Assembly (NCBI GenBank): GCA_026119855.1
Contig: JAOWBW010000861.1
Coordinates: forward strand, 372,001 to 436,000
Source: Campanula takesimana
Lineage: Eukaryota; Streptophyta; Magnoliopsida; Asterales; Campanulaceae
Length of the DNA: 64,000 bases
Direction: 5' to 3'
Position 1 is the first letter of the stretch. Each line of letters opens with the position of its first letter. A model generated the notes under the pieces. The model made no database searches and was not told the DNA's origin. It saw only the letters and a program-made list of their open reading frames with translations. Positions 43,847 through 54,764 of this stretch are shown piece by piece. A program made the translations under genes and the position numbers.

Positions 43847-45339
43847 TGTTGGGTTTCGATCAAACATGCGCAGCGGAATTTAGCATTTAAAATTTTGAAA
43901 CCCAAAGCCATATATCCGTTCATATGATTAAATCAAATACAACATAAGAATAAAGGAATAAACTAACCCTTGATGGCTATCAAATTCTCTTGGTCTTTGG
44001 TGGAGGTTTGAAGACTTGATCACGATCACAAAGCTTGAACACGATCTTTGAAGATGATGATTTTCACCCTCTAGCGGTATCCACACTTCGAACGAATATC
44101 AAATGAGCTTCTTTGATCTTGGTTGCTAGACCAAATTGTGAAACACTTTTTCACAATCAAAAGAACTATATGGAATTTATTTTGTGTATTATTTTGTTCC
44201 TCAACCAAGAATGTCTTGGAACAAAATAAACCCTCTCTCAAACTCTTTGAGACTCACAAAATCAATAGTAATGAGTGCTGACCGAATTTGGTCTTTTATA
44301 CACAAGTATGACCTATTCCAAATAGGAAACTTATGTCAAAATCCGTCCAAAATTCGTTTCCTAATCAAATTAGGAATCTGCCACCCGACAGTACTGTGCG
44401 GCCGCCCAAAACCCTCTGTGCGGTCGCACAACATTCTGAAACAAAACTGGTACATTTCTGAGCTAAGTGTGCAGCCGCCCAGTCAATACTGTGCGGTCGC
44501 CCACTCTTCAGAATGTCCAGAATTTCCAAAATTCCAATATAGTCCCTTTTAAAGATTCGTTCTATTGTGTGTGACCCTCTAGGATTATACTAAGTTGGCA
44601 ATGGGTTCAAACATGAAACCATAAGATATGATTAGGTTCTAGCAAACCGTCATACCTACCCAAATAGTATAACTTAGATACAATTTCGCATTCCTTTAGA
44701 ATATGTCACAATCCCTTTGTCCACGATGTCTTTGAACACAAGTCATGGTCAAACAGTCAACTTGTTTTGTTCAATACTTTCTCGATTCCGAATATGTTGA
44801 TAATCCAAATGACATTGATCCAATCAATTCATCTGAGTCCGGCCGAACATTTCATCAACATCATTCCTACGAGTGGCCCAAGCTTGACATCTCTCCGAGG
44901 AGGGACAAATCCATTTAGCTTATTATTCTTCCCTACGTGAATCCGATTATGCCAATCATGCCCTTTATAACTTCCCGGTTAAAGGTAGCGTTTGAATATG
45001 TCAAACATAATGTTCATCAAGTGGAAGACTATAATAACTTCATGTCTAAGGATTCAAATGACATAACTAATATGAGATATATGTATGACATAGACCATGA
45101 CATAAATCTCATAAAGCGGGTCATGTCCAGTACCTTGTTCCAAACAAGTACCCATAAATCTAACATGATCATCCCATGATCATTTAGCCTTTATACTAGT
45201 GCTTAACAAGTACTAGGGATGGAGATTATTATAAGTAAACATGAACAACAATAATAATCAAAACATCTCTTTATTGATATGAAATAAATGATAACAATTA
45301 CAACGTTTATTAAACGTGCCTAGGGCACCACTACCAACA
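43847..45339 (-). repeat. 3' LTR of the young copia element
   Basis: 1,493 bp. On the minus strand the TATA-like TATAAAAG is at about 44293-44301. Plus-strand frames of 80-122 codons here are LTR sequence and recur in the other LTR. Confidence 0.97.
44395..44505 (-). promoter_or_regulatory. CpG palindrome cluster, 3' LTR of the young copia
   Basis: Four units: TGCGGCCGCCCA, TGTGCGGTCGCACA, a mutated GTGCAGCCGCCCA and GTGCGGTCGCCCA. They lie about 95-200 bp upstream of the minus-strand TATA box. Confidence 0.6.
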
Positions 45340-45353
45340 ATCTCCCACTTGCC
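45340..45353 (-). other. Polypurine tract of the young copia element
   Basis: Minus strand gcaagtgggagat directly before the 3' LTR; the pol stop codon is just upstream. Confidence 0.85.
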
Positions 45354-48302
45354 CTAGGCCCAATCTCCCATGTATCTAATACCCATGGATCTAACATGAC
45401 CATCATGTTTAGCTTGTGGAAGTCCCTTTGTTAGCGGGTCCGCAACATTGTCATCAGTAGGTACTCTGCATATATTTACGTCTCCCCTATCAACGATCTC
45501 TCGAATGATATGAAAACGCCTAAGTATGTGTTTGGATTTCTGATGTGCTCTTGGTTCCTTTGCTTGAGCAATAGCACCATTATTATCACAATAAAGGTCT
45601 ATTGGATTAGCAATACTAGGAACCACTTCAAGTTCAGTTATGAACTTCTTAATCCAAACAGCTTCCTTTGCAGCATCTGATGCAGCAATATACTCAGCTT
45701 CTGTTGTAGAATCAGCGGTTGTACTTTGCTTGGAACTCTTCCAGCTTACAGCTCCACCATTTAACATAAACACAAAACCCGATTGCGATCGGCTATCATC
45801 TTTGTCGGTTTGGAAGCTTGCATCCGTGTAAGCATTTACAACGAGATCATCTTCCATTCCTCCATAGACCAAAAACGAGTCTTTAGTTCTCCTCAAGTAC
45901 TTAAGAATCGCTTTTACAGCTATCCAGTGATTTTCGCCGGGGTCGGATTGGTATCTGCTTGTCATGCTCAAAGCATAAGACACATCCGGCCTAGTACAAA
46001 TCATGGCATACATGATGGACCCAATTGCCGAAGCATATGGAACATCATTCATTTTCTCACGCTCATCTTTTGTCTTAGGACATTGAGTCTTGCTTAGAGA
46101 AACTCCATGTAACACGGGCAAGGTGCCTCTCTTAGAATTTTCCATACGGAATCTTCTAATGACCTTGTCAATGTATGTACTTTGGCTTAAACCAAGTAGC
46201 CTCCTTGATCTATCTCTATAGATCTTAATGCCAAGTATATATGCGGCTTCACCCATATCTTTCATTGCGAAGCACTTTCCTAACCAAGTCTTCACAGACT
46301 GAAGTGTAGGAATGTCGTTTCCAATGAGCAATATGTCATCCACGTATAAAATAAGGAATAACACTATGCTCCCACTAATCTTCTTGTATACACAAGGCTC
46401 ATCTTCGTTCTTGATGAAACCAAACTCTTTGACCGATTCATCAAAACGGAGATTCCAACTCCTTGAAGCTTGCATCAATCCATAGATGGATCTTTGCAAT
46501 TTGCATACCTTAGAATCTTGTTCAAAACCTTCTGGTTGTGTCATATACACATCCTCTTGGAGTTTTCCATTCAGGAAAGCGGTTTTGACGTCCATCTGCC
46601 ATATTTCATAGTCATGATATGCGGCAATGGCAAGCAAAATTCTTATAGACTTGATCATTGCTACGGGTGAAAAGGTCTCATCATAGTCAATACCATGAAC
46701 TTGCCTATAACCCTTCGCTACAAGCCTAGCTTTGTAAGTATGCACCTTCCCATCCATGTCAGTCTTCTTCTTGAAGACCCATTTGCATCCTATGGTTTTT
46801 ACACCTTCGGGCGCATCAATCAAATTCCAAACTTGATTGTCTTGCATGGATTGCAATTCGGATTCCATGGCTCCAAGCCACTTGTCCGAATCAGGAGAAG
46901 ACATCGCCTCTTGGTAGGTTGACGGTTCATCATTCTCAATGATTTCTACCTCATTACTATCCGTTACGAGAAATCCATATCTCTCGGGCTCGGATCGTAA
47001 CCTACTAGATCTGCGAGTTGCTTGTGTATTCTGAACAGTTTCCACAACTCCTTGTGGTTCTTGTTCTTGTTCCACTATTGGTTCAATGTCATTTTTTGGG
47101 TCTCGAATTTCTTCAAGATTTATTTTACTCCCACTGATTTCTTTGGAGAGAAACTCTTTCTCTAGAAAGACACCAGTTCGGGCAACAAACACTTTGTTGT
47201 CCTCTCGGTTGTAAAAGTAATATCCTTTAGTTTCTTTAGGATATCCCACGAAAATACATTTATCAGATTTGTGTGCTAGTTTGTCAGAGACAAGTCTCTT
47301 GACATAAACTTCGCAACCCCAAATCCTCATGAAAGATAAACTAGGTTTCTTTCCACTCCACATCTCATATGGAGTCTTTAGAACCGATTTAGTTGGAACT
47401 TGATTTAGTGTGAAAGCAGCGGTTTCTAGGGCGTAACCCCAAAAGGATATTGGAAGATCAACTTGACTCATCATTGATCGAACCATGTCTAACAAAGTCC
47501 GATTCCTCCTCTCGGACGCACCATTCCATTGTGGTGTTCCAGGTGGAGTCAATTGTGAAACTATTCCACAATTCTTTAGATGATCATCAAATTCTTGACT
47601 TAAGTATTCACCACCTCGATCTGATCGAAGTGCCTTTATACTTTTGCCAAGTTGTTTTTCTACTTCATTTTGAAATATTCTAAATATCTCAAATGCTTCA
47701 CTTTTATGTTTCATTAGGTAAACATACCCAAATCTACTATAATCATCAGTGAAGGTTATGAAGTATTGAAATCCTCCCCTAGCATTGCTACTTAATGGTC
47801 CGCATACATCGGAATGTATCAACCCCAATAAGTCGCTTGCCCTTTCACCCAACTTGGTAAAAGGTGTCTTAGTCATTTTTCCAAGAAGACATGACTCACA
47901 AGTATCATATGACTCTAAGTCACATGAACCCAAAAGTCCGTCCCCATGGAGTTTTGAGATACGCTTCTCATTAATATGACCAAGACGGCAATGCCACAAA
48001 TAAGTATGATTTATATCATTAGGTTTAGATTTCTTATTTACATGATAGACATTATTTTCATTCTTGACATCCAAGACATAAAGGCCATTAAATGAATTAG
48101 CAATACCATAAAGCACATCATTTAAATAAATAGAAAATTTCTTATTCTCAATAAGAAACTTAAAACCTTCATTATCCAAACAAGAAGTTGAAATAATATT
48201 TCTGCTTAAATCCGGAACATAATAACAATTGTTCAAAACAAGAATTAATCCGGAAGGTAAAGTGACTTCATAAGTCCCTACGGCTAATGCAGCAACTCTT
48301 GC
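45354..48302 (-). CDS. Copia Pol: GAG-pre-integrase, integrase, RT, RNase H
   Basis: A 960-codon frame runs from the first Met after the internal stop (48236) to 45354. In order: GAG-pre-integrase with HCRLGHINEKRISKL and CESCLLGKMTKTPF (residues 80-130); integrase with HSDVCGPL, DDYSRFGYVYLM, SDRGGEYLS and NGASERRNR, so the DDE triad is present; a long linker; RT with FKKKTDMDGKVHTYKARLVAKG, MDVKTAFLNG and the active site LYVDDILLIG; RNase H with YTDASFQTD and STTEAEYIA, ending in the usual KHILRRFHIIRE...ADPLTKGL. All expected residues are present and the frame is unbroken. It is the downstream part of one Gag-Pol polyprotein, separated only by the TGA at 48303-48305. The lineage is probably SIRE/Tork-like. 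Confidence 0.93.
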   Translation of the reverse strand, partial: ARVAALAVGTYEVTLPSGLILVLNNCYYVPDLSRNIISTSCLDNEGFKFLIENKKFSIYLNDVLYGIANSFNGLYVLDVKNENNVYHVNKKSKPNDINHTYLWHCRLGHINEKRISKLHGDGLLGSCDLESYDTCESCLLGKMTKTPFTKLGERASDLLGLIHSDVCGPLSSNARGGFQYFITFTDDYSRFGYVYLMKHKSEAFEIFRIFQNEVEKQLGKSIKALRSDRGGEYLSQEFDDHLKNCGIVSQLTPPGTPQWNGASERRNRTLLDMVRSMMSQVDLPISFWGYALETAAFTLNQVPTKSVLKTPYEMWSGKKPSLSFMRIWGCEVYVKRLVSDKLAHKSDKCIFVGYPKETKGYYFYNREDNKVFVARTGVFLEKEFLSKEISGSKINLEEIRDPKNDIEPIVEQEQEPQGVVETVQNTQATRRSSRLRSEPERYGFLVTDSNEVEIIENDEPSTYQEAMSSPDSDKWLGAMESELQSMQDNQVWNLIDAPEGVKTIGCKWVFKKKTDMDGKVHTYKARLVAKGYRQVHGIDYDETFSPVAMIKSIRILLAIAAYHDYEIWQMDVKTAFLNGKLQEDVYMTQPEGFEQDSKVCKLQRSIYGLMQASRSWNLRFDESVKEFGFIKNEDEPCVYKKISGSIVLFLILYVDDILLIGNDIPTLQSVKTWLGKCFAMKDMGEAAYILGIKIYRDRSRRLLGLSQSTYIDKVIRRFRMENSKRGTLPVLHGVSLSKTQCPKTKDEREKMNDVPYASAIGSIMYAMICTRPDVSYALSMTSRYQSDPGENHWIAVKAILKYLRRTKDSFLVYGGMEDDLVVNAYTDASFQTDKDDSRSQSGFVFMLNGGAVSWKSSKQSTTADSTTEAEYIAASDAAKEAVWIKKFITELEVVPSIANPIDLYCDNNGAIAQAKEPRAHQKSKHILRRFHIIREIVDRGDVNICRVPTDDNVADPLTKGLPQAKHDGHVRSMGIRYMGDWA

Positions 48303-49310
48303 TCAATTTCCCACGCGTAGATCTACTTCACCTTCTTTAAGCAGTCTCCTATTCTTTAGACCCTGCACATTTAGACAAATGTGAGAACCACATCCGGTAT
48401 CCAATACCCAAGAATCAGTGGTAGAAAGGAGAATATCTATCATATAGATACCTGAAGTCCACGCAGCCTTGCTGCTCTTCTTCTTCTTTTGCTCTTCCAA
48501 GAAAGCCTTGCAATTACGTTTCCAATGACCAATTTCTTGACAATGGAAACAAATTGCATCCTTTTGTGTATCGGGTTTTGCCTCAGAAGCCTTGGCAACC
48601 TTTGCCTTGCTTATCTTGGGTTTGACAACTTTTGCCTTACCCTTGCCTTTGGCACCAGGCTTCTTCCCATCATGAACCAAGAGCACGGGAGAACCTTTCT
48701 CCACAATTTTCATCTCTGCAGTTTTGAGCATCCCATGCAACTCAGAGAGATTTTTATCCATTCCATGCATGTTATAATTCATCACAAACTGATTATAACT
48801 TTTAGGCAATGAATTAAGAATGAGATCCGTGGCTAGCTCCAATGGGATTGGATAGCCAAGTTTCTCAAGGTGCTCTACATAACCTTTCATTTTAAGAAAG
48901 TGAGGACTCACTTGTTGCCCTTTATTCATTTTACAAGTAGTGAATGCAACAATGGTCTTGTACCTCTCTTGCCTAGCTTGCTCTTGAAACATGGTTCTCA
49001 ACTCCACGCCTATCTTATAGGCTTCCAAATGTTCCAAACTTTGTTGGAGTTTTGAACACATAGCAGCAAGCATGAGACAACTTACATCTCTAGAATCATT
49101 ACGATGTTTCTTGTAATTGTCTCTTTCTACCCTAGGGGCAGTAGGCGGTGGTTCAGCGGGGAGAGGCCCATCGAGAATGTACAACTTATCTTCTTGCCTA
49201 AGAACGATTCTTATGCTACGGATCCAATCCATAAAGTTTGTACCATTCTCTTCGAGCTTATCCTTCTCAAGGATCGATCGCAACGACATTGATTGAGTGT
49301 TATTAGTCAT
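48303..49310 (-). CDS. Copia Gag and start of protease, ended by an in-frame TGA
   Basis: 335 codons from ATG 49310. The Gag domain has GTNFMDWIRSIRIVLRQEDKL and ...LKMKGYVEHLEKLGYP. A lysine-rich basic tract (KGKGKAKVVKPKISKAKVAK) precedes one CCHC knuckle, CFHCQEIGHWKRNC (about residues 258-271). Then comes the protease active site LDTGCGSHIC (about 306-315). The frame stops at TGA (48303-48305) after LRVGN, in the middle of the protease. The next codons continue the same frame into Pol. Relatives have Gly (GGA) at this point, so one G-to-T change is enough to explain it. If read literally, only Gag and a partial protease are made. Confidence 0.92.
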   Translation of the reverse strand: MTNNTQSMSLRSILEKDKLEENGTNFMDWIRSIRIVLRQEDKLYILDGPLPAEPPPTAPRVERDNYKKHRNDSRDVSCLMLAAMCSKLQQSLEHLEAYKIGVELRTMFQEQARQERYKTIVAFTTCKMNKGQQVSPHFLKMKGYVEHLEKLGYPIPLELATDLILNSLPKSYNQFVMNYNMHGMDKNLSELHGMLKTAEMKIVEKGSPVLLVHDGKKPGAKGKGKAKVVKPKISKAKVAKASEAKPDTQKDAICFHCQEIGHWKRNCKAFLEEQKKKKSSKAAWTSGIYMIDILLSTTDSWVLDTGCGSHICLNVQGLKNRRLLKEGEVDLRVGN

Positions 49311-50844
49311 TATCTACAAATATGCAAAATTTCCAAAATTTAATAAGTACCGATTTTCATTAAAGAGATAAATAATGTATTTTTCAAACAAAATACTCCC
49401 ACTAAATTATATAACCTTCATATACATCCAATGTATAATATAATTCAAATGGGTTAAGATCCAACTTTAATTTAATTTCAAGTCCGCTAAGGCGGATTAC
49501 ACAAAATCAAATTAATTAGGTAGACAACTCTTGTCAATCATATCTCATATGACTCTTAGTTCCTTTTATGAGATTCTTTAAGAAATCCAATTTCAAAAAG
49601 CATGTTAAACCTCATCTTTGCCTAGGCCCAAAACTGTTTTGACGCCCAATTAAGTCTAACCATTTTAAACGCACAGTTAATGTGTCCCGCTAGGGCGTGC
49701 CCACACTATCTATCTTGCTCATACATAAACAAATTTAATGCATCTCGCTAGGGCGAATCTACATTAAAATCACTCATGTACTAACAAGTGTTTTAATCAT
49801 GGCATGGCAATAAAAGACTTAAAACTTTCTTTGAAGGTTCATCACATATAGCATATAACACATTTATGAGCACATAATATAAACATGTTACACATCAAGT
49901 TTAGCCACTAAATTAATCTCCATTAATTTAAGCATGATATTTATGTGTCATTAGTTTCTCTATAATTATGAGGATGAGACTATTTCAACTTTGGTTTTTT
50001 ATCTCCAAATTAAGACAACAAGAAGTGCGGTCGAACTAAGCCATCAGGCAACCACAATCCCGCACTAATTCAAGAAACCAAGAAAGTAGTCCATGTGGCC
50101 GAAACTAAGCAATAGATGGTCTCGATGAACGTAGGCCAATTGCATTCACAATTCCACATGGATCTCCAATCATTGAATCAAGAACTTTGTTTCTCAATTT
50201 TAGCAATTATGAACTCTTCATAATTCTAACTTCGTTTTATCTTTGAAACTTTGATTGCGGTCAAGTTTGGGAAACACAATCTCGATGAACGCAGATTAGC
50301 CATCCAAACCTTGAACCAATCTTAGAATCACAAGACTAAAACAAATAGGAAAATCAAACCCCAAGATCCTCACATAAACCAACTACCCAAAACCCATTCC
50401 AGATCAGCAAGTCTGGACTGGTTCTGTTACTGGTTTTGTTGGACCTCTCGAAAATTCCAAATTCTGATTTCAACCAAAAATCAAACAATCTGATCCTTAT
50501 GTGCGGCCGCCCAAAACTCACTGTGCGGTCGCCCAAACATGTGCGGTCGCCCAAACTGATCAGAATGTACAGAATTTTGAAGTTCGAAAATTTTGTCTCA
50601 AAATCGTTTTTCCCCGATTATTAAAACTTTGATCCAATCAAAAATTAATAATCAACAATTCTGAATCCACCATAATTTATTTATTGCGATTGAATCGTGC
50701 GATTAAAGTTGCAAAACAATAAACCACATAAAATCACATAACACATAAACATCATATATTCCAATATTCAAATCATACAAGGCACATAAACAATTTATAT
50801 ACACATAACATGATCCAAGTATTGAATTAATCAACATGAACGGG
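49311..50844 (-). other. Untranslated leader of the young copia element
   Basis: About 1.5 kb between the primer site and gag, unusually long. It has no coding frame but several repeated phrases on the plus strand, such as (t/c)ctcgctagggcg (49698, 49743) and atctcgatgaacg(t/c)ag (50126, 50280). It could house packaging signals. Confidence 0.7.
50490..50562 (-). promoter_or_regulatory. CpG palindrome cluster in the leader
   Basis: Three units, TGCGGCCGCCCAAAA, GTGCGGTCGCCCAAA and GTGCGGTCGCCCAAA, in the same orientation as in the LTR, but inside the transcribed leader about 300 bp from the primer site. Confidence 0.55.
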
Positions 50845-50856
50845 GCTCTGATACCA
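50845..50856 (-). other. Primer binding site (tRNA-Met)
   Basis: Minus strand tggtatcagagc, one base after the LTR end; perfect initiator tRNA-Met complement. Confidence 0.95.
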
Positions 50857-50857
50857 C

Positions 50858-52350
50858 TGTTGGGTTTCGATCAAACATGCGCAGCGGAATTTAGCATTTA
50901 AAATTTTGAAACCCAAAGCCATAGATCCGTTCATATGATTAAATCAAATACAACTTAAGAATAAAGGAATAAACTAACCCTTGATGGCTATCAAATTCTC
51001 TTGGTCTTTGGTGGAGGTTTGAAGACTTGATCACGATCACAAAGCTTGAACACGATCTTTGAAGATGATGATTTTCACCCTCTAGCGGTATCCACACTTC
51101 GAACGAATATCAAAGGAGCTTCTTTGATCTTGGTTGCTAGACCAAATTGTGAAACACTTTTTCACAATCAAAAGAACTATATGAAATTTATTTTGTGTAT
51201 TATTTTGTTCCTCAACCAAGAATGTCTTGGAACAAAATAAACCCTCTCTCAAACTCTTTGAGACTCACAAAATCAATAGTAATGAGTGCTGGCCGAATTT
51301 GGTCTTTTATACACAAGTATGACCTATTCCAAATAGGAAACTTATGTCAAAATCCGTCCAAAATTCGTTTCCTAATCAAATTAGGAATCTGCCACCCGAC
51401 AGTACTGTGCGGCCGCCCAAAACCCTCTGTGCGGTCGCACAACATTCTGAAACAAAACTGGTACATTTCTGAGCTAAGTGTGCGGCCGCCCAGTCAATAC
51501 TGTGCGATCGCCCACTATTCAGAATGTCCAGAATTTCCAAAATTCCAATATAGTCCCTTTTAAAGATTCGTTCTATTGTGTGTGACCCTCTAGGATTATA
51601 CTAAGTTGGCAATGGGTTCAAACATGAAACCATAAGATATGATTAGGTTCTAGCAAACCGTCATACCTACCCAAATAGTATAACTTAGATACAAGTTCGC
51701 ATTCCTTTAGAATATGTCACAATCCCTTTGTCCACGATGTCTTTGAACACAAGTCATGGTCAAACAGTCAACTTGTTTTGTTCAATACTTTCTCGATTCC
51801 GAATATGTTGATAATCCAAATGACATTGATCCAATCAATTCATCTGAGTCCGGCCGAACATTTCATCAACATCATTCCTACGAGTGGCCCAAGCTTGACA
51901 TCTCTCCGAGGAGGGACAAATCCATTTAGCTTATTATTCTTCCCTACGTGAATCCGATTATGCCAATCATGCCCTTTATAACTTCCCGGTTAAAGGTAGC
52001 GTTTGAATATGTCAAACATAATGTTCATCAAGTGGAAGACTATAATAACTTCATGTCTAAGGATTCAAATGACATAACTAATATGAGATATATGTATGAC
52101 ATAGACCATGACATAAATCTCATAAAGCGGGTCATGTCCAGTACCTTGTTCCAAACAAGTACCCATAAATCTAACATGATCATCCCATGATCATTTAGCC
52201 TTTATACTAGTGCTTAACAAGTACTAGGGACGGAGATTATTATAAGTAAACATGAACAACAATAATAATCAAAACATCTCTTTATTGATATGAAATAAAT
52301 GATAACAATTACAACGTTTATTAAACGTGCCTAGGGCACCACTACCAACA
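50858..52350 (-). repeat. 5' LTR of the young copia element
   Basis: 1,493 bp, same length as its partner. Confidence 0.97.
51405..51516 (-). promoter_or_regulatory. CpG palindrome cluster, 5' LTR of the young copia
   Basis: TGCGGCCGCCCA, TGTGCGGTCGCACA, TGCGGCCGCCCA and a mutated GTGCGATCGCCCA. Compared with the 3' LTR the third unit is intact here and the fourth mutated; both changes are G to A. Confidence 0.6.
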
Positions 52351-52355
52351 TGCTG

Positions 52356-53357
52356 CTGGATCTGTACTCTGGAAAACCCTAATCTGAGTTTATCTTTGAT
52401 AATAATCCGTTTAGACGCGTTTATCTTGGTATCCAGGCTTTACTGGAAATTCGGGTTAAATCCTTTGCAGGTTTCGAGTTCCTATAAACTCTTTATAATT
52501 TTTGGAATACCTGAATAACTCATTTTCAGAACGCGTACTAATAGTAGCCCCCCTCGGCAATGCTTCTTTCAAGGAAATATGGGGTCAATGATAAAAATTA
52601 ATGATACGTTTGAAACATGAGTTCTAAAGACGAGAGAATAAGGTAAAAGATAAAGGGTGACCAGATTGGTTGAGCGGCTGGACCTTTTCAGGTTTCCTAC
52701 GTATTATAGGGGGAATCAAGCCAATCATAGCTCTGATATAAGTGGGACTAACAAAAGAGGGTATCTTTTGCTAGGAATGAAATTGTGATAAAAGGTCGAC
52801 AAGGTGAGACCAGGAAAAAGGTAACATTCACGAGAATTATACCGAAATGGAGGAATCAACAAGATGTGGCCGGAGAGGAGTTACCTCGCACGATTATTAT
52901 ACCATAATAAAGAGATAAAAAAGATATGGCCGGAGAGAAGGAACCTCTTACGAGTATTATGCTGACATGAAGTGATCAGTAAGATGTGGCCGTAGAGAAG
53001 GTATCTCTCGCGGGTATTATGCTGAAACAAAGAGATATTGGCTGGGGCCAAAATATATGGTTGGGATTTATAGTGGCCTCCCAGGCCGAAGATAATTTGT
53101 TTTTGATATTTATAGTGGCTTTCCGAGCCAATATGTGCCTTTTAAAAGGTCAAACATGACCAAAGGTATTAGTTTAGGATAAAAACAAAACTGAAGGGAC
53201 CAATTTGAAAAAAATCTGGGCCTGGAGGAGGATGTGTTCGCGTGGCCACTTTGGAGATAATGTGGCTGTGTGACCACTCCTTCTGATTGGCTAAGAGTCT
53301 TTCACTCAGATAACTAAAAGAAACACAAACTGATGCCTTCAGATTGCGCCACGTGTC
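52356..53357. other. Older LTR-element interior with no coding potential
   Basis: It resumes the sequence interrupted at 43846. Around 52720-52750 the minus strand reads TGTTAGTCCCACTTATATCAGAGC, a worn LTR end followed by a tRNA-Met-like primer site. A minisatellite lies at 52801-53040. A block at 53215-53300 (GCGTGGCCAC...GTGTGACCACTCC) repeats the CpG words of LTR repeats A and B. Confidence 0.45.
52801..53040. repeat. 60-bp minisatellite, four units
   Basis: Units start at 52801, 52861, 52921 and 52981. The conserved core is AAGATGTGGCCGGAGAGAAGG, then ACCTC, then CGAGTATTATGCTGA; the first unit is most diverged. No frame is conserved across units. Confidence 0.88.
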
Positions 53358-54500
53358 TGTTAGTGCTCGACCTGAAAAATAACTTAGACAAGGACTTCCT
53401 AAACCTTTAGGAACCTCTAAGGACCTATTAGGTAATTAAAACCTGACAGAGACTTATGCAGAAGTTCTCCAGAGTTCCAGATTGACGAAATCAGCTCCAG
53501 AACGAATTCTATCAGGATATTGATCAAATCCCGAGAACCAAATGATAAAATCTCATCCAATTCTTGATAACCACGCCATTTCCATGATATAGCTGGGCGA
53601 CCACTCCTTCCAAGCCTGGTTCTCTATAAATAGTTACCCTCAGCTCCACAAATCGATCACCAATTCATTCTACAAGTTCTGCAGTAAAAAATGACTCCGA
53701 AACTCTTAGTTTAAGCCTTTTCAGCACCCTCTAAGCTTCTTCGAATCCTCAAGAAGCTTCAATACTAGTTCTTGCAAATCAAGGTGAGTCTTCTTACTTT
53801 TTTTTATTATGTTCTTATTATGTTCTTAGGCTAGATCTATTTTATACATGTTTTTATTATGCTTATTCATTCATATTCATATGTTCTTCATGCATTCTTC
53901 ATGTTCTTAATCTAAATTCATAATATATGCAATAATAAGGGTTTCAGTCTTCATGTTACTCATGTTTGTTCATATGATCTTAATGTCCTTCATATCATTA
54001 TGCTAGATCTAGGGTTTGTTCTACATAACATGCTAGATCTAAGGCTTTGATCTTCATAAATACATGTTATACATAGCCTATGATGATCTAGGGTTTCATC
54101 AAACCCTAATAAGATCTTGGAACTACTTCTAAATCTTAATCTGTAGGTAAATATTCCCATGATCATTAATTCTACAATGATGAATGATGATGATCACACA
54201 TTGATCATATCGATGGTGTAATCATTGATTCTAGGATGTGATCATCTCGCATGTTTCTTTCTCCTCCCTCTTCCTTATGCATGATCCCCACTTCTTCATC
54301 CAATTCTAGATTATCAATGAACTACGCTGACCTGAGCTTCTTACATTGAGAAGAACGTAGACAATCCTTGGATCCGGTCTCAAACACTAACATACAGTAA
54401 CACCATTTGATCATAATAGAAATACCGATCTGTCGGCCAATAGGAGTGATCACATAATACTCTTCTTCTATTGTAACTTGACCCTCGAACCCAATTATTC
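53358..54500 (+). repeat. LTR-like repeat B (TGTTAGTGCTCGACCTG)
   Basis: Same structure as 42423-43450 but with about 110 extra bp near 54160-54260. TATA box ctctataaatag at 53622-53633, with gctgggcgaccactcc just upstream (53599). Diverged by roughly a tenth or more by eye, so both are old. Confidence 0.6.
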
Positions 54501-54764
54501 ACATAATTTGTTTCTTTCAATGTTTTAACTACAATAAAACGGTGTGGCGCCTCATAATTTAATCTCACGTATTCACAGTTTCCTAGTTGAATGTGGCCCC
54601 CCGGTCGGTCTGTGCAGTGGCCGAGGTTTAATCATCATGCAGGCTATTCTATCTCCCCTACACTTCTTCTCCTTTTTTTTTCCTGAGCCTAAAGAGAGAA
54701 AGTGACGGTTTTGAGGGATTTCACCACCATTGTTGAGGGATTTTGAATTGTGCTATAATCAATC
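54501..54764. other. Short spacer with residual CpG words
   Basis: Contains aatgtggccccccggtcggtctg and cagtggccgag (54590-54627), similar to 43770-43820. No gene. Confidence 0.4.

Larger units (their letters stand above)
43847..52350 (-). mobile_element. Young, nearly intact copia element, 8.5 kb
   Basis: LTRs of exactly 1,493 bp each (43847-45339 and 50858-52350), TGTTGGGTTTCGATC...CTACCAACA, differ at about ten positions by eye. A perfect 5-bp duplication, tgctg, lies at 43842-43846 and 52351-52355. The primer site tggtatcagagc (50845-50856, minus) and a purine tract (45340-45353) are intact. One long Gag-Pol frame fills 45354-49310 with a single in-frame stop. This is the youngest-looking insertion in the window and sits inside older LTR sequence. 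Confidence 0.97.

Noticed and set aside
50845..50856. tRNA-Met gene piece
   Set aside because: It is only the 12-base primer complement next to an LTR.
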